The translations under genes and the position numbers were made by a program. This document shows positions 8,595 to 16,957 of a DNA stretch of 64,000 nucleotides, one piece after another. The first letter of the stretch is position 1; each line of letters begins with the position of its first letter. This DNA comes from Bacillus sp. AFS001701 (GTDB lineage: Bacteria; Bacillota; Bacilli; Bacillales; Bacillaceae_G): NCBI RefSeq assembly GCF_002559405.1, contig NZ_NTZO01000025.1, positions 1 to 64,000 on the forward strand, written 5' to 3'. The notes under the pieces were generated by a model. That model was given only the letters and a program-made list of their open reading frames with translations, did no database searches and was not told the origin of the DNA.

Positions 8595-9896
8595 ATGATT
8601 AAAACAGAAAAAACTTTAGATGAATTATTAAAAGAGCAACTAGTAAATTACTTAAACGAAACCGTCAAACCAGATGAAGGAGTCATTCCTGCATATCTTC
8701 TAGGTGATAAAGCCGTTTACGAATTAGAACATGAAAAAGTATTTTTAAAAACATGGGTTTTTCTTGGGCATGAATCCGAAATTCCTAATCCAGGGGACTT
8801 TATGACTCGCGAGCTTGCAGGATATTCAATCATTATCTCACGTGAAAGTATGGGAGAAATCAATGCATTTTACAATATGTGTACACACCGTGGTATGAAG
8901 CTGTGCCGTGCTGATAAAGGAAACAAGACTTTATTTACATGTCCATATCACGGATTTAACTTTAAAAACACAGGTGAACTTGTTGGAGTACCGCTTCAAA
9001 AAGATATTTATGGCGAGAGACTTGACCGATCAAAAATGGGTCTTCACCAAGTGAAACTAGAATCATTTAAAGGACTTTTATTTGGAAACTGGGACGAAAA
9101 TGCAGAACCTCTTGAAGAGTTTCTCGGCGATTTTAAGTGGTATTTAGATATCGTAGTAGGACGTGCTGAGATGGAAGTAATTGGAGCCCCGCAACGATTT
9201 ATTGTTAAATCAAACTGGAAGGTCGGTTCTGATAACTTTGTAGGTGATTCATACCACACGATGGTTACTCACGGTTCAATTGCAAAATTAGGCATGGTCC
9301 CAAATGCAACATACTCGAAGCGCGGTTTTCAAATACATACTGAAAACGGACACGGATTAAACCTTGGAACACCAAACCCAGACTTTGCTTTTCCTGAAGA
9401 ATTGAAGGATGAGTATAAAAGTAACTTGTCAGAAGAACAATATGAAGTTCTATCAAACTTAAAAAATATGATTGGCAATGCTTTTCCGAATATGTCATTT
9501 TTAATATCTCACACAAAAGTTAAAGGCGAATTAATTTCGAATACTTCAATTAGAATGTGGAGACCAATTAGTCACAATAAAATGGAAGTAATTGCATGGT
9601 TGTTAGTAGAAAAAAATGCTTCTCAGGAATGGAAAAACCGATCAAGAGATTCCTTTATCTTAACGTTTAGTCCATCTGGTATTTTTGAACAAGATGATAC
9701 TGAAGTATTCACAGACATAACGGAAGCAGCTCAAGGTCCAATGCCATTTCAAAAGAATTTAACTTACAACTATACAATGGGACTACATCGTGAACCTGTC
9801 GATTTTATCGGACCTGGGGTAGCCTATGATGATAAATTTACAGAAGCGAGCCAACGTAATTTTTATCAGTATTGGCTTGAATTAATGACAAAGTAA
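8595..9896 (+). CDS. Rieske ring-hydroxylating dioxygenase, alpha subunit
   Basis: The 433-residue protein has an N-terminal Rieske domain with C96-x-H98 and C116-x2-H119 ligating a [2Fe-2S] cluster. A C-terminal catalytic domain follows, with mononuclear iron ligands His221 and His226, the electron-bridging Asp218 in GDSYH, and probably the third-ligand Asp in the DDTE region near 375. It should insert O2 into an aromatic ring to form a cis-dihydrodiol. ATG 8595 follows AAGGGAG at 8579-8584; a GTG at 8586 is a less likely start. The beta subunit follows directly. No ferredoxin or reductase gene is seen here, so electrons must come from components encoded elsewhere. Confidence 0.92.
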   Translation: MIKTEKTLDELLKEQLVNYLNETVKPDEGVIPAYLLGDKAVYELEHEKVFLKTWVFLGHESEIPNPGDFMTRELAGYSIIISRESMGEINAFYNMCTHRGMKLCRADKGNKTLFTCPYHGFNFKNTGELVGVPLQKDIYGERLDRSKMGLHQVKLESFKGLLFGNWDENAEPLEEFLGDFKWYLDIVVGRAEMEVIGAPQRFIVKSNWKVGSDNFVGDSYHTMVTHGSIAKLGMVPNATYSKRGFQIHTENGHGLNLGTPNPDFAFPEELKDEYKSNLSEEQYEVLSNLKNMIGNAFPNMSFLISHTKVKGELISNTSIRMWRPISHNKMEVIAWLLVEKNASQEWKNRSRDSFILTFSPSGIFEQDDTEVFTDITEAAQGPMPFQKNLTYNYTMGLHREPVDFIGPGVAYDDKFTEASQRNFYQYWLELMTK

Positions 9897-9916
9897 CAAA
9901 GGGGGGAGGAAGAAAA

Positions 9917-10426
9917 ATGAATGTTGAAAAATTATTAACGAAATTAGAATTTGAACAGTGGTTAATAGATGAAGCAAAATTACTTGATGATATTGAATTT
10001 GATGATTGGTTTAGTTTAATGCATTCGAATTTAATCTATCAAATGCCTGTGCGCGTAAATAAAGAAGGAACAGAGCGCCCAGACTATTCTACCGAGATGT
10101 TTACTTTTAATGATGATATAGAATTATTAAAGCTTCGGGTAGATCGATTGAAAACTGACTATGCTTGGGCTGAAATTCCCCCTTCAAGAACCCGCCGTTT
10201 TGTAAGCAATGTTAGCGTAAAAGAGCTAGTTAAAGAAGAGAAGGCAGTAGTTAATAGTTACTTACTGATTTACCGTAGCCGCAGCACAGATATTCACCAT
10301 GATCTAATTTCTGGAGAACGTCATGATGAGTTTACATATGAAGATGGGAAGTGGAAGCTTTCCAAGAGGGTATTTATTGTAGATCAAACTACAATTAATA
10401 CTAGAAATCTTGCAATCTTTGTTTAA
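9917..10426 (+). CDS. Ring-hydroxylating dioxygenase, beta subunit
   Basis: This 169-residue protein matches the small subunit of aromatic dioxygenases (SnoaL/NTF2-like fold) in size, position and motifs. Examples are the acidic helix start FEQWLIDEAKLLDDIEFDDW and the SRTRRFVSNV segment near residue 92. Beta subunits are structural partners in alpha3-beta3 hexamers. It follows the alpha subunit by 20 bases with a very strong GGGGGGAGG ribosome site, consistent with matched expression. Confidence 0.88.
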   Translation: MNVEKLLTKLEFEQWLIDEAKLLDDIEFDDWFSLMHSNLIYQMPVRVNKEGTERPDYSTEMFTFNDDIELLKLRVDRLKTDYAWAEIPPSRTRRFVSNVSVKELVKEEKAVVNSYLLIYRSRSTDIHHDLISGERHDEFTYEDGKWKLSKRVFIVDQTTINTRNLAIFV

Positions 10427-10449
10427 TAGAAGAAAAAGGAGGCTAAGTA

Positions 10450-11232
10450 ATGTTATTAAAAGATAAGGTAGTGTTAATTACAGGAGGCGCTTCTGGTATA
10501 GGAGCAGCCGTTACAAGACGATTCATTCAAGAAGGAGCAAAGGTAAGTATTATCGGTCGCTCACTTGAAACACTAGAGCAAATGAAAGAAGAATTTAATG
10601 ACAATCTCCTTATTATTCAAGGTGACGTAAGCAAATATGAAGACAATGAGCGAGCTGTAAAAGCGACTGTTGAACAGTTTGGTAAACTAGATGTATTTAT
10701 TGCAAATGCAGGCGTTTTCGATGGTTTTGCAAAATTCGCTGATGTGACACCAGAGGCCCTATCAGATGCATATGATTACCTTTTAAATATAAACGTAAAA
10801 GGATCTTTTTTTGGTGCAAAAGCAGCTTTAGAGGAATTACAAAAAACAAATGGTAATATTATTTTTACAGTATCTGGTGCAAGCTTCTACCCAGACGGTG
10901 GTGGAGTTTGGTACACGGCTAGTAAGCATGCTCAAATCGGATTAATGCGTCAACTTGCTTTTGAACTAGCACCAAATATACGAGTAAATGCAGTAGCGCC
11001 AGGAGGGACTTTAACAGCACTAACTGTCATCCCACCTTTACGTACTTTTACTAAATCTGTGGATAATGATACAAAAGCAAGCAATATAAAAAGAAGAAAT
11101 CCACTTCAACTAGCACAAATGCCTGAAGATCATGTTGCAGCATATGTACTTTTAGCATCTGACCAGTCACGTGCAATCACTGGTGAAGTCATTTCTAGTG
11201 ACGGTGGATTATCGGTTCGAGGACTTGGTTAA
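10450..11232 (+). CDS. SDR dehydrogenase, probable cis-dihydrodiol dehydrogenase
   Basis: This 260-residue classical short-chain dehydrogenase has TGGASGIG at 11-18, NAG at 86-88 and a complete catalytic set, Ser142 and Tyr155-TAS-Lys159. Its position directly after the Rieske alpha and beta genes is the usual one for the enzyme that re-aromatises the cis-dihydrodiol to a catechol with NAD+ (BphB/HcaB type). It contrasts with the triad-less SDR earlier in the operon. It is the last gene before a terminator. Confidence 0.85.
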   Translation: MLLKDKVVLITGGASGIGAAVTRRFIQEGAKVSIIGRSLETLEQMKEEFNDNLLIIQGDVSKYEDNERAVKATVEQFGKLDVFIANAGVFDGFAKFADVTPEALSDAYDYLLNINVKGSFFGAKAALEELQKTNGNIIFTVSGASFYPDGGGVWYTASKHAQIGLMRQLAFELAPNIRVNAVAPGGTLTALTVIPPLRTFTKSVDNDTKASNIKRRNPLQLAQMPEDHVAAYVLLASDQSRAITGEVISSDGGLSVRGLG

Positions 11233-11256
11233 GAAAGAGGAAATTTTTTGATAAAG

Positions 11257-11300
11257 ATAGGGTGTCCCAAAGGAAACTTATTAGGGATGTCCTATTTTTT
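11257..11300 (+). terminator. Terminator of the aromatic operon
   Basis: ATAGGGTGTCCC (11257-11268) pairs with GGGATGTCCTAT (11284-11295) using three G-T wobbles and is followed by a T tract. Confidence 0.75.
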
Positions 11301-11380
11301 GTTTTCGTAAATAAACAATGTAATTAAAAAAAGTAGATACGAATAAAGTCTAAGCTACAAATATAAGGTCTTAAAAAATC

Positions 11381-11503
11381 GCAAGTAAGAATCCTAGCTG
11401 TGCAAATAGACAGTGAACTGCAAATAAAATACGAAAATCGCAATTATTTTTTTGCAAAACTGCAATTAAAACTTTAGGAATCGCAAATTAGATAAAAAAA
11501 TAC
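11381..11503. repeat. Degenerate repeat of about 20 bp (GCAA units)
   Basis: GCAA-type motifs begin at 11381, 11402, 11420, 11440, 11462 and 11483, spaced 21, 18, 20, 22 and 21 bases. They read GCAAGTA, GCAAATA, GCAAATA, GCAATTA, GCAATTA and GCAAATT, and several are preceded by AATC or AACT. Related words occur near 11561 and 11570, and AATCGCAAATTAG recurs at about 12150. The rest of 11301-11735 shows no gene. Function is unknown. Confidence 0.5.
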
Positions 11504-11735
11504 CCATACAAGTTAAGGTATTAAAACCCGAATTTTGCACTAAAATAGATACTTTCAAATGCAAAGTTAGCAAAATTGATCCAATGCTTTCTATATCAAA
11601 TAAAATTAGGAAAGTTACCCCCACTACATACATTAATGAAAAGAGCCTAAAAAATTTTCCTTAGGTCCGCACTAAAGAGAAATTTAATAGGCTCATTTAT
11701 TTGAAAAAATAGTAAATATTACTGTCCGAAATTAA

Positions 11736-12035
11736 TTAAAACCAAGAACGTCTTCTACTGCTTCTTATCATATTCCACATTTCTCTTTGGTGATCAGGAT
11801 CTTGTGGGTTTACGTCACAATTCATTAACCATTGAGCTGCGTTTTCACGTTGTTCCGCAGTTATTGATACACTACAACAATCCGATAGTCTGTCAATCAT
11901 ATGACATGCACCTTCTCGGCTTTTTAAATCATTTTTACGATAGGATCGAAGAATACTATAAATGCGTGGAAACTTGCGAGGATCACAAATTTTACCACAA
12001 AATTCTCTCATTAAGCTTGGGTCAAGATTTCCCAT
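11736..12035 (-). CDS. Small cysteine-rich protein, unknown function
   Basis: This is a 99-residue soluble, helical-looking protein with six cysteines (FCGKIC, AC, DCC, NC) and a basic tail ending in RSSRRRSWF. I do not recognise the family. The alternation of short amphipathic helices loosely recalls small sporulation proteins such as SpoVIF, but I see no clear identity. The start is well supported: AAGGAGTGG lies about 8 bases before the ATG at 12035. It is convergent with the aromatic operon and upstream on the same strand is the terpene cyclase, 122 bases away, so read-through from that gene is possible. Confidence 0.65.
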   Translation of the reverse strand: MGNLDPSLMREFCGKICDPRKFPRIYSILRSYRKNDLKSREGACHMIDRLSDCCSVSITAEQRENAAQWLMNCDVNPQDPDHQREMWNMIRSSRRRSWF

Positions 12036-12157
12036 AAAGCCACTCCTTTATTGTTTAAACCATTAACTAAAATGACATACACACAAATGTTTTTTCAACA
12101 ATGTAGTATATGCCGTCAAAGTAAATAAGGACAAGGCGGTTAACTAGAAATCGCAAA

Positions 12158-13996
12158 TTAGTCACTTGTCTCATATTTTTTTAGATAATGACTTAAAGTC
12201 AATAAGGGCCAAATAGACCGATAGCTATGGTAATTTATATAAAAATGACCTGGTAAACCGCCACCTGTTGGATAGGTCAATCGCTTATCATGGACCTTTA
12301 ACCAGTTTAAAATGTTTTCTATTCCATCCTCAATTTCACTAGTAGGATAATCGTTGATCGAAATGAGCGTATCCACAACCCATGATGTATGAACAATTGT
12401 GGAATAGGACAGTGGGATATACTTTCTTTCTATGTCACTTTTACAAGACTCACCCCAACCACCATCCTCGTTTTTTATATTGAGTAGCCAGTTGTTAGCT
12501 TTTTGAATGCTAGGGTGACTTGAAGGGATACCGACCGATTTCATACCAGTAATTGCGGCCCATGTTCCATAAATATATGAAATTCCCCAACGACCGTACC
12601 AAGAACCATCTTCGTGTTGATGATGGATTAACCAATTAACCCCATCTTCAATTCTTGGATGAACCATATTTAATTTTAATTTGGATCCTAGAAATTCGAT
12701 TGTTCGACCGGTTAAATCTGCTGTAGATGGATCAACTGCAGTATCAACAAAATTTTGGATGGGGAAGATGAGTTTTAAGTACTTGCTACTGTTTTTTTCA
12801 AATGAGGCCCATCCACCGTCCTTATTTTGCATATCAAATAACCATTTCACGCCAGCGTTCCAAGATTTTCTATAATCGTCTTCTATTAAAGAGATATCAG
12901 TTGTTGCTCTTAAGACTGCTTGTGTATCATCTACATCAGGATTTTGAGTATTGCTGACTGAAAACCCCCATCCACCTAAACGAATCCTATGGTCATTCTC
13001 AACTAGTGTATGTTGGAGAGAGACTAAGAAGTTAGAAGCAGACTTTATTGCATCATCATTTATTGGCACACCTGCTTCCTGCAATGCGTAACTAGTAAGT
13101 GCTGTATCCCATATTGTCGAAGGGGAATTTTGGATATGAAGGGAATCTTCCAATTCAAATAGGAAAGATTTTATACCTAAAACAGCATTTTGAATGACAG
13201 GAGAAGTAACTTGATAGCCTAATGAAAGAAGTGCATAAATTCCAATAAAAGTAGCGCTGGCATAACTAGATAAAGTTCCATCCCTTTCAATATTTTGAAA
13301 AATATATTGCTCGGCCTTCTTAACAGCCATTTTGGATAATGATTTAATGAAAGGCATTTTAAAATTGAATTTCCGCTTTTTGCTTATCTCTTTAAATTTA
13401 TTGCTTGTAAACAAATGTTGTATTGTAGGCGTCCATTTATTTTTAATCGTAAATCTTTTATGTCCTAATATTAAAAGTGGAGCAAAGTGGAATCGAACAT
13501 AAGAACTAAATTTATAGAAGGACAAAGGAAAGAATTTTGGTGAATTCATTAAAAGGAGAGGGACTGGAAAAAGTCTAGGCCATGGATACAATTCATGTAA
13601 TGCAAGCATAAATTTTGTGGAGACATGTACACTCTCTAATCCCCCGTTTTGACGAATGAACGCTTCTGCTTTCTTCATTTTTTCATCAGTAGTTTCTATA
13701 TAACCCGAGAACAGTAATGCAGTGTAAGCCTCTACAGTTACCGATAAATTTCCTAAGTCATCATCAAAAAGCTTCCAGGCCCCACTGACATCTTGCTTTA
13801 TTAATAAACGATTTACCAGCTTCTTAATTAGTTCTTCATCATGACATTCAATCGTTCTTAAAATAATAATCATATAGGCATCTGTCATAGGACCGCTTTC
13901 GAAACAATATCTCCATGATCCATCATCACTTTGATCCAATTTAATTTTATCTATTAGACTATCTATTTCAGCTCTAACTTTCTCTGATAAATCCAT
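12158..13996 (-). CDS. sqhC: Terpene cyclase, squalene-hopene/sporulenol synthase family
   Basis: The 612-residue protein has the alpha/alpha-barrel cyclase pattern with repeated QW-like motifs (DGSWRY, SGAWKLF, GGWGFS, DGGWASF, DGSWYGRWG, DGGWGES). It has a protonating D354-V-D-D357 motif at the expected place. Length and context fit the Bacillus sporulenol synthase (tetraprenyl-beta-curcumene cyclase), a spore-associated enzyme making sesquarterpenes, rather than the slightly longer hopanoid cyclases. The assignment between these two substrates is by family knowledge. GGTGGTGA precedes the ATG. A long palindrome lies just upstream at 14024-14052. Confidence 0.82.
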   Translation of the reverse strand: MDLSEKVRAEIDSLIDKIKLDQSDDGSWRYCFESGPMTDAYMIIILRTIECHDEELIKKLVNRLLIKQDVSGAWKLFDDDLGNLSVTVEAYTALLFSGYIETTDEKMKKAEAFIRQNGGLESVHVSTKFMLALHELYPWPRLFPVPLLLMNSPKFFPLSFYKFSSYVRFHFAPLLILGHKRFTIKNKWTPTIQHLFTSNKFKEISKKRKFNFKMPFIKSLSKMAVKKAEQYIFQNIERDGTLSSYASATFIGIYALLSLGYQVTSPVIQNAVLGIKSFLFELEDSLHIQNSPSTIWDTALTSYALQEAGVPINDDAIKSASNFLVSLQHTLVENDHRIRLGGWGFSVSNTQNPDVDDTQAVLRATTDISLIEDDYRKSWNAGVKWLFDMQNKDGGWASFEKNSSKYLKLIFPIQNFVDTAVDPSTADLTGRTIEFLGSKLKLNMVHPRIEDGVNWLIHHQHEDGSWYGRWGISYIYGTWAAITGMKSVGIPSSHPSIQKANNWLLNIKNEDGGWGESCKSDIERKYIPLSYSTIVHTSWVVDTLISINDYPTSEIEDGIENILNWLKVHDKRLTYPTGGGLPGHFYINYHSYRSIWPLLTLSHYLKKYETSD

Positions 13997-14023
13997 TTTT
14001 AATCTTCACCACCAACTGATTGC

Positions 14024-14052
14024 GATACATATTTTTTATATAGATATGTATC
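14024..14052. promoter_or_regulatory. 9-bp-arm palindrome upstream of the terpene cyclase
   Basis: GATACATAT and ATATGTATC are perfect inverted arms separated by 11 bases, 28 bases before the cyclase start on the minus strand. It may be an operator or an untranslated-region hairpin. The remainder of 14053-14265 shows no clear gene or sigma-54 site. Confidence 0.4.
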
Positions 14053-14265
14053 TGGCCATCAATTGGGGCGGGCAACTATCTGTACAAATCTTATGTTTAA
14101 AAGTTAAGACAGCTAATTAAATTTTTAAATACAGAGGTTAAGTGTAAAAAAATAAAAAGGAAGTATCTCAGAAAGCAAGAATACTAAAAAATACCCTCTA
14201 TTTAAATTCCAATATTTAGTAGTGTGGCTTTTTTCGTTTTATATAAGGAAGGGTGGGGATGAAAA

Positions 14266-15600
14266 ATGGAAAGAGATTATTTAATTAAACCATTACTTGG
14301 CCAGCATTACCCTATGATTTCTCATGGAAAGGGTGTGTACCTATTTGATAAAGATGGTAATCGGTACATTGATGGTTCATCTGGTGCAATTACCGTAGGA
14401 ATTGGTCATGGTGTTGAGGAAATTATTGATGTTATGACTGAACAGGCAAAACAAGTATCTTTCGTTTATCGTTCACAGTTTACTAGTGAACCTGCTGAGA
14501 AGCTAGCAAAGAAGCTGAGTGATATCACACAAGGTGATTTAAATTGGACGTTCTTTGTTAATAGTGGTACTGAAGCAACAGAAACTGCAATGAAACTAGC
14601 GATTCAGCATTACCAAGAAAAGGGAATGAAGGGAAAGAATAAAATTCTCTCACGTTGGATGAGCTACCATGGCATAACAATTGGAGCGCTATCTATGTCG
14701 GGTCACCCTTTAAGACGACAAAGATTTGTACCAATCTTGGAGGATTACCCTTCAGTTTCACCACCATATTGCTATCGATGTCCTTTTAACTTAGAACATC
14801 CATCTTGTGATTTAGCGTGTGCATCTGAATTAGAAACAGCTATTGATCGAATTGGCCCTGAACATATTGCAGCATTTATTGCTGAACCAATTATCGGTGC
14901 TGCTGGTGGCGCGATTGTACCATCTAAAGGTTATTACCAAAGAATTAAAGCTATTTGTGAAAAGTACGATATTTTACTGATTGCAGACGAGGTAATGACT
15001 GGCCTTGGACGTACCGGGAAAATGTTTGCAATGGAGCATTGGGGTGTTCAGCCTGATATCGTTACGCTTGGAAAAGGATTAACATCTGGCTATACACCAA
15101 TGGCTGCAACAATTGCTAGCGATCGAGTTATTGAACCGATTATGCAAGGTTCAAAGCTTGTAATGAGTGGACATACGTTTAGTGCGAACCCACTATCAGC
15201 CGCTGTTTCATTAGCTGTTATTGAATATGTTGAGAAACATAATTTAGTACAAGCCGCAGGAGAAAAAGGTAATTATCTGTTGAATAAGCTTCAAGGATTA
15301 AAAGAGAAATTTCCATTTATAGGAGATGTTAGAGGAAAAGGTTTGTTAATCGGGATTGAATTTATTTCTGGTATAAAATCAAGTTCCTTTATTCAAAAAG
15401 TAATGAGTAAGGGATTACTTTTATACCCTTCTGTTGCTGGAAAAAACGGAAAAGAAGATTCAGCTTTCATGATTGCACCACCTTTAACGATTACCTATGG
15501 AGAACTGGATGAATTACTTCAAATTCTTACAGAGGGTTTAAAAGAATTGGAAATGGAACAATCCCAACTAACTTATACAGCTAAGGGGGAAATCATATGA
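14266..15600 (+). CDS. yodT: Class III aminotransferase YodT
   Basis: This 444-residue fold-type I PLP enzyme has the cofactor Lys270 in TLGKGLTSG, the NSGTEATETAMKLA phosphate-binding segment near residue 101 and ADEVMTGLGRTG near 244. It heads a tightly packed operon whose order (aminotransferase, two CoA-transferase subunits, deacylase, acetyltransferase, then lysine 2,3-aminomutase) matches the yodT-S-R-Q-P-kamA locus of Bacillus. A role in turning over beta-lysine or its acetyl derivative is likely but not proven for this protein. A CYRC..C cysteine cluster near residue 163 is noteworthy. A ribosome site GAAGGGTGGGG precedes the ATG. Confidence 0.88.
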   Translation: MERDYLIKPLLGQHYPMISHGKGVYLFDKDGNRYIDGSSGAITVGIGHGVEEIIDVMTEQAKQVSFVYRSQFTSEPAEKLAKKLSDITQGDLNWTFFVNSGTEATETAMKLAIQHYQEKGMKGKNKILSRWMSYHGITIGALSMSGHPLRRQRFVPILEDYPSVSPPYCYRCPFNLEHPSCDLACASELETAIDRIGPEHIAAFIAEPIIGAAGGAIVPSKGYYQRIKAICEKYDILLIADEVMTGLGRTGKMFAMEHWGVQPDIVTLGKGLTSGYTPMAATIASDRVIEPIMQGSKLVMSGHTFSANPLSAAVSLAVIEYVEKHNLVQAAGEKGNYLLNKLQGLKEKFPFIGDVRGKGLLIGIEFISGIKSSSFIQKVMSKGLLLYPSVAGKNGKEDSAFMIAPPLTITYGELDELLQILTEGLKELEMEQSQLTYTAKGEII

Positions 15601-16295
15601 ATTTAGTTGAGAATACTTATAAAAAAATAGCAACAATAGAACAAATTCTTCAATTTTTTCAAGATGGCATGACACTAATGGTTGGAGGATTTGGAGGAGT
15701 CGGTTCACCGCCAACTTTACTTCAAACATTGTTTAATAGTGGAGTTAAAGATCTTCACTTGATTTGTAATGATACTGGATTTCCGGATATTGGTATCGGA
15801 AGGATGGTAAGGAATGAAAGGATCAAGTCAATTGTGACATCTCATATAGGATCGAATCCGTTTGCAGGAAAATTAATGACAGAAGGTAAGCTCAAAGTAG
15901 AATTTTCCCCGCAAGGTACGTTAGCAGAGCGTATCCGAGCTGGAGGAATGGGGCTTGGAGGAGTTTTAGTAGATGTAGGTCTTGATAGTATGGCAGAAAA
16001 CGGTAAAGAGAAAGTAACTGTAAAAGGTAAAAAATTTCTAGTTGAAGAAGCTCTTAAAGCAGAAGTCAGTATTATTTTTGCAAAGAAAGCTGATCCATTT
16101 GGAAATTTGGTTTTTGATAAGAGTGCAAGGAATATGAATCCTCATATGGCTATGGCAGGAGATATTACGATTGTAGAAGCGGAAGAAATCGTTCCACTTG
16201 GCTCGTTGAATCCAGAGGAAATCGTAACTCCAGGTGTGTTTGTTGATTACATAATTTCATCAGAAGGAGTGAACTGGAAATGGGCATGGGAATAG
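15597..16295 (+). CDS. yodS: Family I CoA-transferase, subunit A (YodS)
   Basis: This 232-residue alpha subunit carries the typical GGFGGVGSP coenzyme A-binding start and a C-terminal MAMAGDITIVEAEE segment. It overlaps yodT by four bases (ATGA), implying translational coupling. With yodR it forms a CoA-transferase of the acetoacetate/3-oxoacid class. In the kam locus it probably moves CoA onto a 3-oxo- or beta-amino acid derived from lysine. The actual acyl donor is unknown. Confidence 0.9.
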   Translation: MNLVENTYKKIATIEQILQFFQDGMTLMVGGFGGVGSPPTLLQTLFNSGVKDLHLICNDTGFPDIGIGRMVRNERIKSIVTSHIGSNPFAGKLMTEGKLKVEFSPQGTLAERIRAGGMGLGGVLVDVGLDSMAENGKEKVTVKGKKFLVEEALKAEVSIIFAKKADPFGNLVFDKSARNMNPHMAMAGDITIVEAEEIVPLGSLNPEEIVTPGVFVDYIISSEGVNWKWAWE

Positions 16296-16942
16296 ACTTT
16301 CGTCAAAAAATTGCAATGCGAGCTGCTAAAGAAATAAAAAACGGAATGATCGTAAACTTAGGCATTGGAATTCCATCCATTGTACCTGATTACTTACCGG
16401 AAGATGTACATGTCATGTTCCATGCGGAAAATGGCGTTATGGGAATTGGACCGAGTCCTGAAAAAGGGAAAGAAGATGAAAATTTATGTAATGCAGGTGG
16501 TTTCCCAATAACTGTTTTAAAAGGTGCTAGTTATTTTGATAGTGCTACTGCTTTTGGCATTATACGAAGAGGTTTACTAGATTTAACGGTTCTAGGGGCA
16601 TTACAAGTTAGTGAAAAAGGAGATTTAGCAAACTGGATTGTACCTGGAAAGCGTGTACCAGGAATAGGCGGGGCGATGGATTTAGCTCAAAAGGCTAAAA
16701 GAGTAATAGTCGTTATGAATCACACCGATAAAGCTGGGAATCCAAAAATTGTGAAAGAATGTAGTTTGCCATTAACTTCTAAATCTTGTGTTGATTTAAT
16801 CATTACGGAAATGGCTGTCATTGAAGTAGTCGGTGATACTTTAGTGCTTAAAGAACTAATGAGTCCATATACTGTAGAGGATGTAATTGAAAAAACTGGT
16901 GCAAAACTAGAAATTAGTACAGATTTAAAAATGTTTATATAG
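16280..16942 (+). CDS. yodR: Family I CoA-transferase, subunit B (YodR)
   Basis: The 220-residue beta subunit has the active-site glutamate, Glu50, in the HAENGVMGIGP motif that forms the glutamyl-CoA intermediate. A GIPSIVPDYL segment precedes it. The start at 16280 lies inside the last codons of yodS (16-base overlap) behind AGAAGGAG, so the two subunits are coupled. Confidence 0.9.
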   Translation: MGMGIDFRQKIAMRAAKEIKNGMIVNLGIGIPSIVPDYLPEDVHVMFHAENGVMGIGPSPEKGKEDENLCNAGGFPITVLKGASYFDSATAFGIIRRGLLDLTVLGALQVSEKGDLANWIVPGKRVPGIGGAMDLAQKAKRVIVVMNHTDKAGNPKIVKECSLPLTSKSCVDLIITEMAVIEVVGDTLVLKELMSPYTVEDVIEKTGAKLEISTDLKMFI

Positions 16943-16957
16943 AAAAGGGTGAAGAGG

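Noticed and set aside
11233..11735. CRISPR array in the repeat-bearing gap
   Set aside because: Units are too short and degenerate, there are no conserved repeats of 24-40 bases, and no cas genes are present.
14231..14247. TGGC-containing sequence upstream of yodT as a sigma-54 promoter
   Set aside because: The -12 GC dinucleotide is missing at the required spacing; only a TGGC followed by a T run is present.
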